A DNA stretch of 64,000 nucleotides, taken from assembly GCF_001875665.1 (NCBI RefSeq), contig NZ_MLAL01000018.1:1-64000 (forward strand). Direction: 5' to 3'. Positions 37,373 through 46,904 of this stretch are shown here, piece by piece (positions within the stretch are counted from its first letter, which is position 1; every line of letters starts with the position of its first letter). Made by a program: the position numbers and the translations under genes. The notes below the pieces were generated by a model that did not search any database, was not told where the DNA came from, and worked only from the letters and a program-made list of their open reading frames with translations. This DNA is from Corynebacterium sp. NML130628 (GTDB lineage: Bacteria > Actinomycetota > Actinomycetes > Mycobacteriales > Mycobacteriaceae).

Positions 37373-37693
37373 ATGGCAACGAAGAAGGGTGCATCAAGCT
37401 CCTCGAACGGTCGTGACTCAGAGTCGAAGCGCCTCGGTGTGAAGCGTTTCGGTGGTCAGCAGGTAAAGGCGGGCGAGATCATCGTTCGTCAGCGCGGCAC
37501 CAAGTTCCACCCAGGTGACAACGTCGGCCGCGGTGGCGACGACACGCTGTTCGCGCTTGCAGCTGGCGCAGTCCAGTTCGGCATTAAGCGCAACCGTCGC
37601 ATCGTCAACATCGTCCCAGCGGACGGCGAGGGCGTTTCGGCAGAGGTGCTCGAGGCTGCAGAGGTAGCTGGCGTGGCACAGGAAACTGCGTAA
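37373..37693 (+). CDS. rpmA: 50S ribosomal protein L27
   Basis: A 106-residue L27, about 18 residues longer than usual because of an acidic/Ala-rich C-terminal extension ([16 protein letters not shown]). The N-terminus [18 protein letters not shown] is the tail that reaches the peptidyl transferase centre; no Firmicute-type cleavage peptide is present. The core [20 protein letters not shown] is standard. Confidence 0.97.
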   Translation: MATKKGASSSSNGRDSESKRLGVKRFGGQQVKAGEIIVRQRGTKFHPGDNVGRGGDDTLFALAAGAVQFGIKRNRRIVNIVPADGEGVSAEVLEAAEVAGVAQETA

Positions 37694-37710
37694 CCCGTAG
37701 CAATACTTGA

Positions 37711-37748
37711 AACACCGCACACCCCGACCGGGTGCGCGGTGTTTTTCT
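37711..37748 (+). terminator. Terminator after rpmA
   Basis: aacaccgcacaccc pairs with gggtgcgcggtgtt with one mismatch, followed by tttctttc. Transcription of obgE may then restart downstream or read through. Confidence 0.75.
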
Positions 37749-37805
37749 TTCCCACAACCCGGTACCCTCCACTACTAGAACTCTTTTGCAAGGAAGGCGG
37801 AAATA

Positions 37806-39326
37806 ATGGCCCAATTTGTTGACCGCGCGGTGCTGCACCTCCAGGCCGGTGACGGCGGACATGGCTGTGTCTCTGTCCACCGCGAAAAATTCAAACCCCT
37901 CGGCGGACCGGATGGAGGCAACGGCGGCCACGGCGGCGACATCGTGCTGGAGGTATCCAACCAGGTGCACACGCTGCTCGACTTCCAGTACCATCCGCAC
38001 GTCAAAGCGAAGCGTGGCGGCAACGGAGAGGGCGACAACCGCAACGGCGCTCGCGGGGAAGACCTCATCCTCGAGGTCCCGGTGGGCACCGTGGTGCGCA
38101 GCGAAGACGGTGAACTGCTCGCTGACCTGACGGTGCCGGGCACCCGCTTCCTTGCCGCGGAGGGCGGCTTCGGTGGTCTGGGCAACGCGGCGCTGGCCAC
38201 CGCGAAGCGGAAGGCCCCAGGTTTCGCGCTGAAGGGCGAGCCGGGCGAAGCTCACGACCTGATCCTCGAGCTGAAGTCAATGGCGGATGTGGGGCTGGTC
38301 GGCTTCCCTTCGGCAGGGAAGTCCTCGTTGATCTCGGTGCTTTCTGCAGCGAAGCCGAAGATTGCGGACTACCCCTTCACGACGCTCGCTCCGAACCTTG
38401 GCGTGGTCAATGTCGGCGATGACACGTACACGATCGCGGACGTGCCAGGCCTGATCCCGGGGGCGAGCCAGGGCAAGGGGCTGGGCCTGGACTTCTTGCG
38501 CCATATCGAGCGTACTGCCGTGCTGGCACACATCGTGGACGTTGCCACGATGGAGCCCGGGCGCGACCCGATTTCTGACATTGAGGCGCTTGAACATGAG
38601 CTGGATACCTACGCGGAGCAGCTTGATATGGACTCAGGCCTCGGTGACCTGCGGGAGCGCCCGCGCATCGTCGTTTTGAACAAGATGGACGTCCCGGAGG
38701 CGCGGGAGCTCGCGGAGTTCTTGGAAGACGATATTAAGGAAAAATTCGGCTGGGATGTGTACATGATTTCTACCGCGACCCGTGAAGGGCTTGACCCGCT
38801 GAAGTGGGCGCTGTGGACCATCGTTGAACGCGCCCGGAAGCGCCGCGTGAAAGCTACGAAGGCGGCTCCAGCTGAGGTGATCCGCCCGAAAGCAGTAGCG
38901 CCGAAGCGGCGTGGTCACGCGCAGGAGGGCGGTATCGAGGTCGTTGCGGATCCGATGGTGCCGGGTGCATGGCTGGTCACTGGTGAGAAGGCGGAGCGCT
39001 GGATTCGCCAGACTGACTTCGAGAACGATGAGGCAGTTGGTTACCTCTCGGACCGTTTGAACAAAGCCGGTGTGGAGGACGAGCTGCGCAAGATCGGCGC
39101 GATGGAGGGCGATACCGTCACTATCGGCGAAATCTCGTTTGAGTGGGAGCCATCGCGAGCCGGCGATCCAACCTTGGCGGGACGCGGCCAGGATGCGCGC
39201 CTCTACGACACCACGCGTGCTTCTGCTGCGGAGCGTAAGCGTGCGTCGCAGGCGCGCCGCGGCCTGATCGACGAGTTCGATTACGGCGACGGCGCAACAG
39301 CCGACCGGGAACGTTGGCAGGGGTAG
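37806..39326 (+). CDS. obgE: Obg/CgtA GTPase
   Basis: A 506-residue GTPase for 50S maturation and stress. The glycine-rich Obg fold occupies residues 1-158 ([25 protein letters not shown]). G1 [10 protein letters not shown] is at about 166-175, G3 [11 protein letters not shown] near 211, and G4 [14 protein letters not shown] after. The OCT C-terminal domain follows at about 385-465, with a further basic tail. An AAGGAAGGCGG site precedes the ATG. proB starts 17 nt later with its own -10-like box. Confidence 0.97.
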   Translation: MAQFVDRAVLHLQAGDGGHGCVSVHREKFKPLGGPDGGNGGHGGDIVLEVSNQVHTLLDFQYHPHVKAKRGGNGEGDNRNGARGEDLILEVPVGTVVRSEDGELLADLTVPGTRFLAAEGGFGGLGNAALATAKRKAPGFALKGEPGEAHDLILELKSMADVGLVGFPSAGKSSLISVLSAAKPKIADYPFTTLAPNLGVVNVGDDTYTIADVPGLIPGASQGKGLGLDFLRHIERTAVLAHIVDVATMEPGRDPISDIEALEHELDTYAEQLDMDSGLGDLRERPRIVVLNKMDVPEARELAEFLEDDIKEKFGWDVYMISTATREGLDPLKWALWTIVERARKRRVKATKAAPAEVIRPKAVAPKRRGHAQEGGIEVVADPMVPGAWLVTGEKAERWIRQTDFENDEAVGYLSDRLNKAGVEDELRKIGAMEGDTVTIGEISFEWEPSRAGDPTLAGRGQDARLYDTTRASAAERKRASQARRGLIDEFDYGDGATADRERWQG

Positions 39327-39329
39327 CGC

Positions 39330-39335
39330 TACACT
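39330..39335 (+). promoter_or_regulatory. -10-like TACACT before proB
   Basis: TACACT is 8 nt before ATG 39344 with no Shine-Dalgarno, consistent with a leaderless proB mRNA beside the obgE read-through. Confidence 0.45.
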
Positions 39336-39343
39336 GAGCTGCT

Positions 39344-40480
39344 ATGAACGCAGCGACTACTACGGAGGCGCAGCTTCGCAGCCACATTGCTGGTGCGAAG
39401 CGGGTCGTCGTCAAGCTTGGTACTACCTCACTCGTCAACGAGGATTCGTCAGTGAGCAGGGTCAAGATTGATCGCCTCGTGGATGCGCTGGTGGATCGCA
39501 TGGATGCGGGCACCGACATCGTGGTGGTGTCCTCCGGCGCGATTGCTGCCGGGATGCGCCCACTGGGGTTGCGGACCCGCCCGCGCGACCTTGCAACGAA
39601 GCAGGCCGCCGCGGCGGTGGGGCAGGTGCATCTCGCGCAGGAGTGGGGCGCTTCCTTCGCCAGGCATGGTCGCACTGTGGGCCAGGTGCTGCTGACGCAA
39701 GCCGACGCCGGCGTGCGCGAGCGCGCGCGCAACGCGCAGCGTACAATCGACCGGCTGCGGCAGCTGGGCACCGTGCCGATTGTCAACGAGAACGATACAG
39801 TGGCGACCTCCGAGATGCGCTTCGGCGACAACGATAGGCTCTCAGCGATCGTGGCGACGCTGATCGGGGCAGATGCGCTCGTGCTGCTTTCAGATGTCGA
39901 CGGCCTCTACGACCGCAACCCTGCCGACCCTGATGCGCAGCTCGTGTCCGAGGTCCGTACCGGCGCTGACCTGGAAGGCGTCGTGGCCGGTGATGGTGGT
40001 GTGCTCGGGACTGGTGGAATGGCGGCGAAGGTATCCGCCGCGCGCCTGGCTGCCCGCGGCGGCGTGCCGGTGTTGCTGACCAGTGCGTCGAAGATTTCAC
40101 AAGCGCTACAGGACGCGAGCTGTGGCACCGTCTTCCACACCCGCGAGCAGTCGACGCTGCGGGCGTGGAAGTTCTGGGCGCTCTACGCTGCGGACGCTGA
40201 GGGCGTGGTGCGCCTCGACAGGGGTGCGGTGAACGCGGTCACGAGCGGTGGTACGAGTCTGCTCGCGGTCGGCATCACGGATATCGAGGGAGACTTCCAC
40301 GCGGGCGACATCGTCGAGATCCTGGGGCCGGACTCGGAAGCCGTTGGGCGCGGCGAGGTCGCCTACGACGCCACAGAGCTTGCAAACATGCTGGGCAAAC
40401 ACACCGATGAACTGCCGGAAGGCCAACGCAAACCTGTCGTGCACGCCGACTATTTATCGAATTACGCCACCCGCTTGTAA
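39344..40480 (+). CDS. proB: Glutamate 5-kinase
   Basis: A 378-residue first enzyme of proline synthesis. The amino-acid kinase domain (residues 18-265) has [16 protein letters not shown], the [13 protein letters not shown] glutamate loop and [20 protein letters not shown]. The C-terminal 100 residues are a PUA domain ([20 protein letters not shown] closes it). It makes gamma-glutamyl phosphate, which the ProA encoded 0.9 kb downstream reduces. The kinase and reductase are separated here by a 2-hydroxyacid dehydrogenase gene. Confidence 0.96.
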   Translation: MNAATTTEAQLRSHIAGAKRVVVKLGTTSLVNEDSSVSRVKIDRLVDALVDRMDAGTDIVVVSSGAIAAGMRPLGLRTRPRDLATKQAAAAVGQVHLAQEWGASFARHGRTVGQVLLTQADAGVRERARNAQRTIDRLRQLGTVPIVNENDTVATSEMRFGDNDRLSAIVATLIGADALVLLSDVDGLYDRNPADPDAQLVSEVRTGADLEGVVAGDGGVLGTGGMAAKVSAARLAARGGVPVLLTSASKISQALQDASCGTVFHTREQSTLRAWKFWALYAADAEGVVRLDRGAVNAVTSGGTSLLAVGITDIEGDFHAGDIVEILGPDSEAVGRGEVAYDATELANMLGKHTDELPEGQRKPVVHADYLSNYATRL

Positions 40481-40488
40481 ATCCACGC

Positions 40489-40494
40489 TAGGTT
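40489..40494 (+). promoter_or_regulatory. -10-like TAGGTT before the hydroxyacid dehydrogenase
   Basis: TAGGTT lies 7 nt before ATG 40502. GGGG in the spacer could also act as a weak ribosome site. Confidence 0.3.
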
Positions 40495-40501
40495 GGGGTG
40501 C

Positions 40502-41410
40502 ATGAAATTTGCATTCTTACCGAAGCCTTGGGACGCAGTCGTCGATGATCTGACCGCGCACGGCCACACGTTTGTGGACCTCAACGAGTCTCCAGATGTA
40601 TTGGTGTTTCGCGGGGGCCCGGAAGATTTCCCGGAGGAGCTGCCGCCGAGCATCAAGCTTGTGCAGGTGGCGTATGCGGGCGTCGAAAAGCTGGTAGAGG
40701 CAGGGGTGCTTGACCCAGATGTGCCGACGGCGAACGCCGCCGGGATTTACGACGACACGGTGGCTGAGTCTGCGCTGGCGTTGCTGCTGGGCGTATTGCA
40801 GCGGCACAAGGCGGTGACACCGCAGTGGAACGATCGGCAGATGCACGAAGAGAAGGACTACCTGTTCGACAACAAGAAGGTTGCTGTCATTGGGGCGGGT
40901 GGCATCGGCAAGAAGCTGATTCGCTTCCTCGAGCCGTTTGGACCGGAGATTATCGCGGTGAACCGTTCTGGCAACCCGGTGCCGGGGGCGACGCGCACCG
41001 TCGCCATGGATGAGGCGCAGGACGTGTGGTCGCAAGCGGACTACTTTGTACTCATCGCACCGTTGACGAAGCAGACGCATCACATGATCAACGCGGAAGT
41101 GCTGCGTGCGATGAAGCCGAACGCGGTGGTTGTCAACGTGGGCCGTGGCCCGCTGGTGGATACCGAGGCGCTGACCAAGGCGCTGCAGGAACGCACGATC
41201 GCCGGCGCTGGCCTTGACGTCACTGACCCGGAGCCGCTGCCGGAGGATCACCCACTGTGGCAGATGGACCGCTGCCTGATCACCCCGCATACCGCGAACA
41301 TTCCGCGCTACATGCAGGCACGCCTGGGCGAGCTGACACGCCGCAACTGGGAAGCGCTGCAGGACGGCCGCCCGATGCCAACGCAGATCGACGTGGAGGA
41401 AGGGTACTAA
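40502..41410 (+). CDS. D-isomer-specific 2-hydroxyacid dehydrogenase
   Basis: A 302-residue NAD(P)-dependent enzyme. The Rossmann motif GAGGIGKKL lies near residue 132; catalytic residues occur in [15 protein letters not shown] (Arg), [15 protein letters not shown] (Glu) and [10 protein letters not shown] (His). The N-terminal catalytic domain is unusually short, as in the glyoxylate/hydroxypyruvate reductase subgroup. Substrate is unknown. Its stop overlaps the proA ATG (TAATG), so it is translationally coupled to proA. Why a hydroxyacid dehydrogenase sits inside a proline operon is not clear. Confidence 0.88.
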   Translation: MKFAFLPKPWDAVVDDLTAHGHTFVDLNESPDVLVFRGGPEDFPEELPPSIKLVQVAYAGVEKLVEAGVLDPDVPTANAAGIYDDTVAESALALLLGVLQRHKAVTPQWNDRQMHEEKDYLFDNKKVAVIGAGGIGKKLIRFLEPFGPEIIAVNRSGNPVPGATRTVAMDEAQDVWSQADYFVLIAPLTKQTHHMINAEVLRAMKPNAVVVNVGRGPLVDTEALTKALQERTIAGAGLDVTDPEPLPEDHPLWQMDRCLITPHTANIPRYMQARLGELTRRNWEALQDGRPMPTQIDVEEGY

Positions 41411-42681
41411 TGGCCAGTATTGAGATTGAGGCGCGGGTGCACCGCCTCGCGAAGGCCGCGAAGAAGGTAGCGCCGGTGATCGCGACGCTGCCGACTGCCC
41501 GGAAGAATGCCGTGCTGCTGCACGCTGCGGAGGCGCTCGAGGCACGCACCGCGGAAATCCTAGAGGCGAACGCCCACGACATTGTGGAAGCCCGCGAGGC
41601 AGGCATGGACGAGGCGCTGGTGGACCGGCTCGCCCTGGACGAGCAACGCATCAGCGGCATCGCGGACGGACTGCGCCAAGTCGCAGCCCTGCACGATCCG
41701 GTCGGGGATGTGGTGCGCGGGGGCACGATGTACAACGGGATTCGGATGCGCCAGGTCCGCGTGCCACTGGGGGTGATGGGCATGGTCTACGAGGCCCGCC
41801 CGAACGTCACTGTGGACGCGTTCGGTTTGGCTCTGAAGTCGGGCAACGTGGCGCTGCTGCGCGGTTCGAAGTCTGCGGCGCACTCGAACGCGGCGCTGGT
41901 CACGGTGCTGCAGGATGTGCTTGCGAAGGAGGCGCTGCCGGTCGAGGCAGTCCAGCTGCTGCCGAGCGATTCGCACGATTCCGTCACCGCGCTCATCACG
42001 GCGCGTGGGCTCGTCGATGTTGTCATTCCGCGCGGCAGCGCCAGGCTTATCGACGCCGTCGTTACCCAAGCAACCGTGCCCACCATCGAGACCGGCACGG
42101 GCAATTGTCACGCCTACGTGGACGCTTCCGCGGATCTTCAGCAGGCGATCGACATCGTTGTCAATGGCAAGACGCGCCGGGTGTCGGTGTGCAACGCGAC
42201 TGAGACGGTGCTGCTTGATGCGACGCTGCCGGATGAGGACAAGGCGGCCGTCGTCAATGCGTTGCAAGAAGCCGGCGTGACGGTCCACGGTGACCCGGAG
42301 GTGCTCGGCGCGTTTGGTGCGCGTGACGTGGTCAAAGCGGGCGAGCACGATTGGTCGGAGGAGTACCTCTCGATGGATGTGGCCGTCGCCGTCGTTGATG
42401 GAGTGGAGGGCGCAGCGGAGCACATCGCGCGGTATTCGACGGGGCATACGGAAGCTGTCGTCGCGAGCAACGCGCGCGTGCTGCAGTACTTCGCGGACCA
42501 CGTGGATGCTGCGGCCGTCATGTTGAACGCGTCGACCGCGTTTACAGACGGCGAGCAGTACGGTATGGGTGCGGAAATCGGGATTTCGACGCAGAAGCTG
42601 CACGCGCGTGGACCGATGGCGCTGCCTGAGTTGATGAGCACGAAGTGGATACTGGAAGGAAACGGGCACACTCGAAGTTAG
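41410..42681 (+). CDS. proA: Gamma-glutamyl phosphate reductase
   Basis: A 423-residue aldehyde dehydrogenase-superfamily enzyme. Catalytic Cys261 lies in [11 protein letters not shown]; substrate and cofactor loops [16 protein letters not shown] and [11 protein letters not shown] are intact. It reduces gamma-glutamyl phosphate to glutamate semialdehyde, which cyclises towards proline. ATG 41410 shares its first base with the stop of the preceding gene. The frame is open upstream to 41257, but that is out-of-frame overlap. Confidence 0.96.
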   Translation: MASIEIEARVHRLAKAAKKVAPVIATLPTARKNAVLLHAAEALEARTAEILEANAHDIVEAREAGMDEALVDRLALDEQRISGIADGLRQVAALHDPVGDVVRGGTMYNGIRMRQVRVPLGVMGMVYEARPNVTVDAFGLALKSGNVALLRGSKSAAHSNAALVTVLQDVLAKEALPVEAVQLLPSDSHDSVTALITARGLVDVVIPRGSARLIDAVVTQATVPTIETGTGNCHAYVDASADLQQAIDIVVNGKTRRVSVCNATETVLLDATLPDEDKAAVVNALQEAGVTVHGDPEVLGAFGARDVVKAGEHDWSEEYLSMDVAVAVVDGVEGAAEHIARYSTGHTEAVVASNARVLQYFADHVDAAAVMLNASTAFTDGEQYGMGAEIGISTQKLHARGPMALPELMSTKWILEGNGHTRS

Positions 42682-42700
42682 GAAAATGGTGTAAGCGGGC

Positions 42701-42706
42701 TACACT
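42701..42706 (+). promoter_or_regulatory. Promoter -10 TACACT upstream of the cutinase-like gene
   Basis: TACACT lies about 60 nt upstream of GTG 42767 in the 85-nt gap after proA, giving a short untranslated leader. Confidence 0.4.
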
Positions 42707-42766
42707 AATGCGCAGTTCTTCACGCCCAAACTCCCAGGTGTGATTCATTTACGAAGAAGGTGCACA

Positions 42767-43708
42767 GTGATCCGCAAAATGCGTACGTTTTTCCGTCGTC
42801 GGCTGTCCGTGACTGCAGTTGCGTTCACCGCCGCAGCAGCGGCGGTGGTTACTCCGGTGCTGCCGACGCATGAGGCGGACGCGCAGCAGCATTGCCCGTC
42901 TGTTGCCGTGATCGCCGCGCGTGGTTCGGGACAAAACAACCAGATCTACCGCACCCGCTACGCAGGGGAAGCACCATGGACGTCGAATGGGTGGGAGGGG
43001 GAGACCATCCGGGCGTTCCTGCGCTACTCGGAGTCGCGCTACCGCGCCACGCATGGCGGGAATTCCCTGATGAAGGACGTGGAAGTCCTCGGGATGGAGC
43101 CACGTTACTACCCGGCTGTGTACCCGGATTACGACGTCCCCTCCGTCGCGGTTCCAGCTACCTTGCTGCAGGCGTTGGGGCTGGCGGTGCAGTACGCAGT
43201 GCCACTGTTTACCATGGCGCGCCAGGCTGGCACCGACTTCATGGATTCCGTCAACATTGGGCGCACCGGCGTGATGGCGCTGGTCAACGACTACGAGCGC
43301 TCAAGCGGGTGCCGCCCGAAGTACGTGCTGTCCGGCTACTCGCAGGGCGCGATGATTCTGCTGGAGCATGAGCGTGAGCTGGCACGCCGCGGCAAGCTGG
43401 CTGGCGTTGTCTACTTCGGCAACCCGATGACCGCAGCACGCGATGGTGGCACGGTTGGTGTAGCAAACGGTGGCGCTGGCGGCATGCTTGGCTTCCTGCC
43501 GTTCAACACGCGCACCGCGGGCGCGACGCCGAACAGGGTCAACTACTGCCTGCCGCTCGATGCGGTCTGTGACCTTTCCGTGCCCGTGTTGCGTGCGGCT
43601 GCTCCGACAGGAGGTACTCACGGACAGTATTTCCTGCGGTGGAACCGCTGGGATGACCAGGTGGCGGATTCCTTTGGGCGCTTCGTCGACCAGGTACGGT
43701 ACCGCTAA
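42767..43708 (+). CDS. Secreted cutinase-family serine hydrolase
   Basis: About 313 residues. A long basic signal peptide (IRKMRTFFRRRLSVTAVAFT plus an Ala-rich stretch) ends near the AQQHCPSVAVIAARGSGQ start of the mature domain. The nucleophile Ser192 is in GYSQGAMILLEHE, and the catalytic Asp and His lie towards the C-terminus (LDAVCDLS and GTHGQYF). Cysteines pair as in cutinases. Corynebacterial cutinase-like proteins are cell-envelope esterases or mycolate-linked hydrolases; the substrate is unknown. GTG 42767 follows GAAGAAGG. Followed 27 nt later by a small secreted/membrane protein gene. Confidence 0.88.
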   Translation: MIRKMRTFFRRRLSVTAVAFTAAAAAVVTPVLPTHEADAQQHCPSVAVIAARGSGQNNQIYRTRYAGEAPWTSNGWEGETIRAFLRYSESRYRATHGGNSLMKDVEVLGMEPRYYPAVYPDYDVPSVAVPATLLQALGLAVQYAVPLFTMARQAGTDFMDSVNIGRTGVMALVNDYERSSGCRPKYVLSGYSQGAMILLEHERELARRGKLAGVVYFGNPMTAARDGGTVGVANGGAGGMLGFLPFNTRTAGATPNRVNYCLPLDAVCDLSVPVLRAAAPTGGTHGQYFLRWNRWDDQVADSFGRFVDQVRYR

Positions 43709-43735
43709 GTGTTAAGGAAGGACAGAGACACAGTC

Positions 43736-44152
43736 ATGGTTTCGTGGAAGCATACAGCGTGCAGCGCTCTCGTGGCAGCAACGCTGATGACCAGCGGAGT
43801 CTCGGTGGCGCAGGCTCAAGAGGCAGAAGCGGGTGTGGCAGTGCCGACGCCGACGCGGGGTGTATACATCCAGTCGCAAAGGTGCCAGTTCCGCACCGAT
43901 GGGAACGGCAATGTTCTTGTCGACGCCCGCGGGCAGCGCATCCCGGTCCTCGACGAGCACGGCAAACCGGTGTGCGAGGACCTTAACGCCAGTTCGATGT
44001 CGTCGTTAAAGCAGAACGGGGGCTCCTCCGTGGAAGGCAAAGAGAAGCTGTCGTGGTGGGGGATTCTGCTCATCGTGCTTGGCTCAATCGTTGGCGTAGC
44101 GCTTACCGCGTTTTGGCTGACGTTCGAGCAGGCCAACATCTGGATCGGATAA
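43736..44152 (+). CDS. Small exported membrane protein of unknown function beside the cutinase
   Basis: About 138 residues. A cleavable signal peptide ([20 protein letters not shown], ending VAQAQE) is followed by a soluble part with two cysteines ([23 protein letters not shown]) and a C-terminal membrane helix ([20 protein letters not shown]). I do not recognise the family. The layout, extracellular domain with a C-terminal anchor, and its place after the cutinase suggest a partner or anchor. In-frame GTG 43709 is an alternative start. It ends 4 nt before nadD. Confidence 0.7.
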   Translation: MVSWKHTACSALVAATLMTSGVSVAQAQEAEAGVAVPTPTRGVYIQSQRCQFRTDGNGNVLVDARGQRIPVLDEHGKPVCEDLNASSMSSLKQNGGSSVEGKEKLSWWGILLIVLGSIVGVALTAFWLTFEQANIWIG

Positions 44153-44156
44153 GTAC

Positions 44157-44798
44157 GTGGCAGAAGCTGTAGCGGCGTCGTTGCGTGGTGCACGACGCGT
44201 GGGAGTCATGGGTGGCACGTTCGACCCGATCCACAACGGTCACTTGGTGGCAGCGAGTGAAGTCGCTGACCGCTTCGACCTGGATGAGGTCGTGTTCGTC
44301 CCGACAGGGGAGCCCTGGCAGAAAGCTGACCGGCAGATCACTGACTCTGAGGACCGCTACTTGATGGCGGTCATCGCGACGGCTTCGAACCCGCGCTTCT
44401 CGGTCTCTCGGGTGGACATTGACCGTGCAGGCCCGACCTACACCCTGGACACGCTGCGGGACTTGCGCGCCCTGTTGCCGCAGGCAGACCTGTTTTTTAT
44501 TACGGGTGCGGACGCGTTGGCATCGATAATGTCGTGGCGCGACTGGGACTTGATGTTTGACTTGGCGCAGTTCGTCGGAGTGACCCGGCCGGGCTACGAG
44601 CTGAGCGAATCTTTCCTGCCCGAGGATCTGCAAGAAAGGGTGCACCTTATCGAGATTCCCGCTATGGCGATCTCTTCCACCGGCTGTCGGGATCGCGCTC
44701 GGGAGGGCCGTCCGGTGTGGTACCTGGTGCCGGATGGTGTGGTGCAGTACATCGCGAAAAACGATCTTTACCGTTCAAGTGGCGAACAACATGCGTAG
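44157..44798 (+). CDS. nadD: Nicotinate-nucleotide adenylyltransferase
   Basis: A 213-residue enzyme that adenylylates nicotinate mononucleotide to deamido-NAD. The nucleotidyltransferase motif [16 protein letters not shown] near residues 17-32 and the [15 protein letters not shown] segment near the C-terminus are recognised. GTG start lies close to the preceding gene. nadD-rsfS-gpgP order equals M. tuberculosis Rv2421c-Rv2419c. Confidence 0.96.
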   Translation: MAEAVAASLRGARRVGVMGGTFDPIHNGHLVAASEVADRFDLDEVVFVPTGEPWQKADRQITDSEDRYLMAVIATASNPRFSVSRVDIDRAGPTYTLDTLRDLRALLPQADLFFITGADALASIMSWRDWDLMFDLAQFVGVTRPGYELSESFLPEDLQERVHLIEIPAMAISSTGCRDRAREGRPVWYLVPDGVVQYIAKNDLYRSSGEQHA

Positions 44799-44864
44799 CG
44801 TGGGACAATAGGCGCGTTACTGCTATTTTTCATTACTTTTCATTACTGACGAAGGACTGAGTAC

Positions 44865-45335
44865 TTGACTGCTTTGCAGATCTCTCTTGATCAGGCCGCG
44901 ATCGCTGCGAAAGCTGCCGACGAAAAACTCGGCGAGAACATTGGCGTGATCGACGTGTCGAACGTGATCGGGATTACCGACATTTTTGTGATTGTCTCCG
45001 CGGACAACGAGCGCAAAGTAAACGCGATTGTCCAAGAGATTGAAGGCGACATGACCGACGCCGGTTTCGAGCCGAAGCGCTGCGAGGGCGTTCGCGAAAA
45101 CCGCTGGGTGCTGCTGGACTACGGCAACATCGTGGTGCACGTGCAGCGCAGCCCAGAGCGCGACTTCTACGGCTTGGATCGCCTGTACGCGGACTGCCCA
45201 GCAATCGGCGTCGAGGGCTTGCCGGACTACGAGCGCCCCGGTGCCTTCGCGGACGGAGAGAGCGTACGCTCGGCGCAGCAGATTGAGGACCTGCCACTAG
45301 CGGGCGACGCGCCCGAGGACGAGGACGAGCTCTAG
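44865..45335 (+). CDS. rsfS: Ribosome silencing factor RsfS
   Basis: A 156-residue protein of the RsfS/Iojap family which blocks 30S-50S joining by binding L14. GVIDVSNVIGITDIFVIVSA and the conserved RWVLLDYGNIVVHVQ with RDFYGLDRLYADCP are diagnostic. The start appears to be TTG 44865 with GAAGGA about 9 nt upstream. The extended acidic C-terminus (DLPLAGDAPEDEDEL) is lineage-specific. It overlaps no neighbour and precedes gpgP by 4 nt. Confidence 0.95.
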   Translation: MTALQISLDQAAIAAKAADEKLGENIGVIDVSNVIGITDIFVIVSADNERKVNAIVQEIEGDMTDAGFEPKRCEGVRENRWVLLDYGNIVVHVQRSPERDFYGLDRLYADCPAIGVEGLPDYERPGAFADGESVRSAQQIEDLPLAGDAPEDEDEL

Positions 45336-45339
45336 AACC

Positions 45340-45978
45340 ATGGCGCGACGACTCATCTTGCTGCGGCACGGCCAAACGACGTATAACGCAACGTCGAGGA
45401 TGCAGGGACAGCTCGATACGGAGCTGTCGGAGGAGGGGAAGCTGCAGGCGCGCAATATTGCGCCTGTGTTGACGGAGATGGGCGTCGCGAAGATAATTGC
45501 CTCGGACTTGAGCAGGGCCGCGGACACAGCGCAGATCGTCGCGAAACACCTCGGGCTGCCGGTGACCTATGATGCGCGCCTGCGCGAAACCCACCTTGGG
45601 CAGTGGCAGGGCAAGACCCACGCTGAGGTTGATGGCGTCGACGGCAGCGTTCGCGCCCACTGGCGCAATACCCCAACGTGGGCGCCTCCGGAGGGGGAGA
45701 GCCGAATTGACGTTGCGCAGCGCGCACGCCCAGTGGTCGATGAGCTGCTCGAGAGCTTTGACGAGTGGGAAGATACGGCGGTGCTGCTTGTCGCACATGG
45801 AGGCACGATTGCGGCATTGACGTCGAGCCTGTTGGACTTGGAGATTTCGCAGTACCCAATGATGAAGAGCCTGCGTAACGCGAACTTCGCACAGCTGCAG
45901 GCGTTGCCCCGCTACGGCGAGCCCGATGCCGGTGTCCAGTGGTACCTCGAGGCGTGGAACCAGGGGTTGACGGTCTAA
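45340..45978 (+). CDS. gpgP: Histidine phosphatase, glucosyl-3-phosphoglycerate phosphatase-like
   Basis: A 212-residue phosphoglycerate mutase-superfamily phosphatase. The phospho-accepting His10 is in LLRHGQTTYNATSRMQG and the second His lies in VAHGGTIAAL. Synteny with rsfS and nadD matches Rv2419c, the M. tuberculosis GpgP acting in methylglucose lipopolysaccharide synthesis. The symbol is inferred from order and fold, not from a substrate test. The next gene starts at the base after the stop. Confidence 0.85.
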   Translation: MARRLILLRHGQTTYNATSRMQGQLDTELSEEGKLQARNIAPVLTEMGVAKIIASDLSRAADTAQIVAKHLGLPVTYDARLRETHLGQWQGKTHAEVDGVDGSVRAHWRNTPTWAPPEGESRIDVAQRARPVVDELLESFDEWEDTAVLLVAHGGTIAALTSSLLDLEISQYPMMKSLRNANFAQLQALPRYGEPDAGVQWYLEAWNQGLTV

Positions 45979-46776
45979 ATGGCGGTACGGGTAGTTGTTG
46001 ATTCCTCCGCGGGCTTGCCTGACGATATTGTCAGCGAGCTGGGCATCACAGTGCTCCCGCTGCACGTCACGGAGCATGCCGAAGACGAAGAAGTATCGAC
46101 GAGCGGGCTGTCGGCGTTGGAACTCGCGGCGGCCTACGGGCGCCAGCTCGAGCGCTCCGAGGACGAGGGTGTGGTGGCGCTGCACCTGTCGAAGCACTTT
46201 TCTTCCACCTGGTCCGCGGCGGTCTCTGCGTCGGGGGTGTTCCCGGGGAACGTGCGGGTGCTCGACACCAGTACCGTCGGCATGGCGGTTGGAGCGGCCG
46301 CGATGGCGGCGGCGACTGTAGCACGCGAGGGTGCGAGCCTCGAAGAGGTGGAGGCGATGGCGTCTTCCACGCTGAAGCGCTCCGAGACGTGGTGCTACCT
46401 ACATCAACTGGACTGGCTGCGAAAGTCTGGCAGGATCTCGACGGGTACTGCGGTGCTCTCAGCAGCGTTGTTGGCAACGAAGCCGATCCTGCGGATGCAC
46501 AACGGCAAGCTCGAACTTGCTGGCAAGACCCGCACTCAGACGAAGGCGTTTTCCAAGCTCACCGAGCTTGTCTTGGAACGCGCAGACTCGCAACCGGTGT
46601 TCGCTGCGGTGCAGCATGCGGACGCGGAGGAGCCTGCGCAACAGCTGGCGAGGATGCTCGAAGAGGTCCTGCCGCGGCACTCGCGAGTGCTAGTGGAGTC
46701 GATGGTCGACGTGCTTGCGGCGCACACAGGGCCTGGCGCGATCGGGCTGTCGGTTGTGTTCGGATCACGTACGTAG
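45979..46776 (+). CDS. DegV-family fatty-acid-binding protein
   Basis: A 265-residue DegV (FakB-type) protein. VVVDSSAGLPDDIVSELGIT at the N-terminus, the TSGLSALELAAAYGR segment and TGPGAIGLSVVFGS are family features. DegV proteins hold a fatty acid for phosphorylation by FakA, but no fakA gene is near, so ligand and partner are uncertain. Order matches Rv2417c. Confidence 0.9.
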   Translation: MAVRVVVDSSAGLPDDIVSELGITVLPLHVTEHAEDEEVSTSGLSALELAAAYGRQLERSEDEGVVALHLSKHFSSTWSAAVSASGVFPGNVRVLDTSTVGMAVGAAAMAAATVAREGASLEEVEAMASSTLKRSETWCYLHQLDWLRKSGRISTGTAVLSAALLATKPILRMHNGKLELAGKTRTQTKAFSKLTELVLERADSQPVFAAVQHADAEEPAQQLARMLEEVLPRHSRVLVESMVDVLAAHTGPGAIGLSVVFGSRT

Positions 46777-46804
46777 CGGCGGTGTCAAGGGGGATTCCTG
46801 CGGT

Positions 46805-46852
46805 TGTGGATACGTGGCCTGTGCGGGGCCTGTGGGTGAGGGGTTATCCACA
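46805..46852. promoter_or_regulatory. DnaA-box-like sites between degV and comEA
   Basis: ttatccaca (46844-46852) is a perfect DnaA consensus on the plus strand. tgtggatac (46805-46813) matches the reverse-strand consensus at 8 of 9 positions. A third similar box, tgtggtta, lies at 46898-46905 across the comEA start. Confidence 0.5.
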
Positions 46853-46892
46853 GTAGGTTTGTGTGTGCTGCCCGGGGTGGTGGCGCTGGTTT

Positions 46893-46898
46893 TAGCCT
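46893..46898 (+). promoter_or_regulatory. -10-like TAGCCT before comEA
   Basis: TAGCCT is 6 nt before ATG 46905; no Shine-Dalgarno is visible. Confidence 0.3.
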
Positions 46899-46904
46899 GT
46901 GGTT

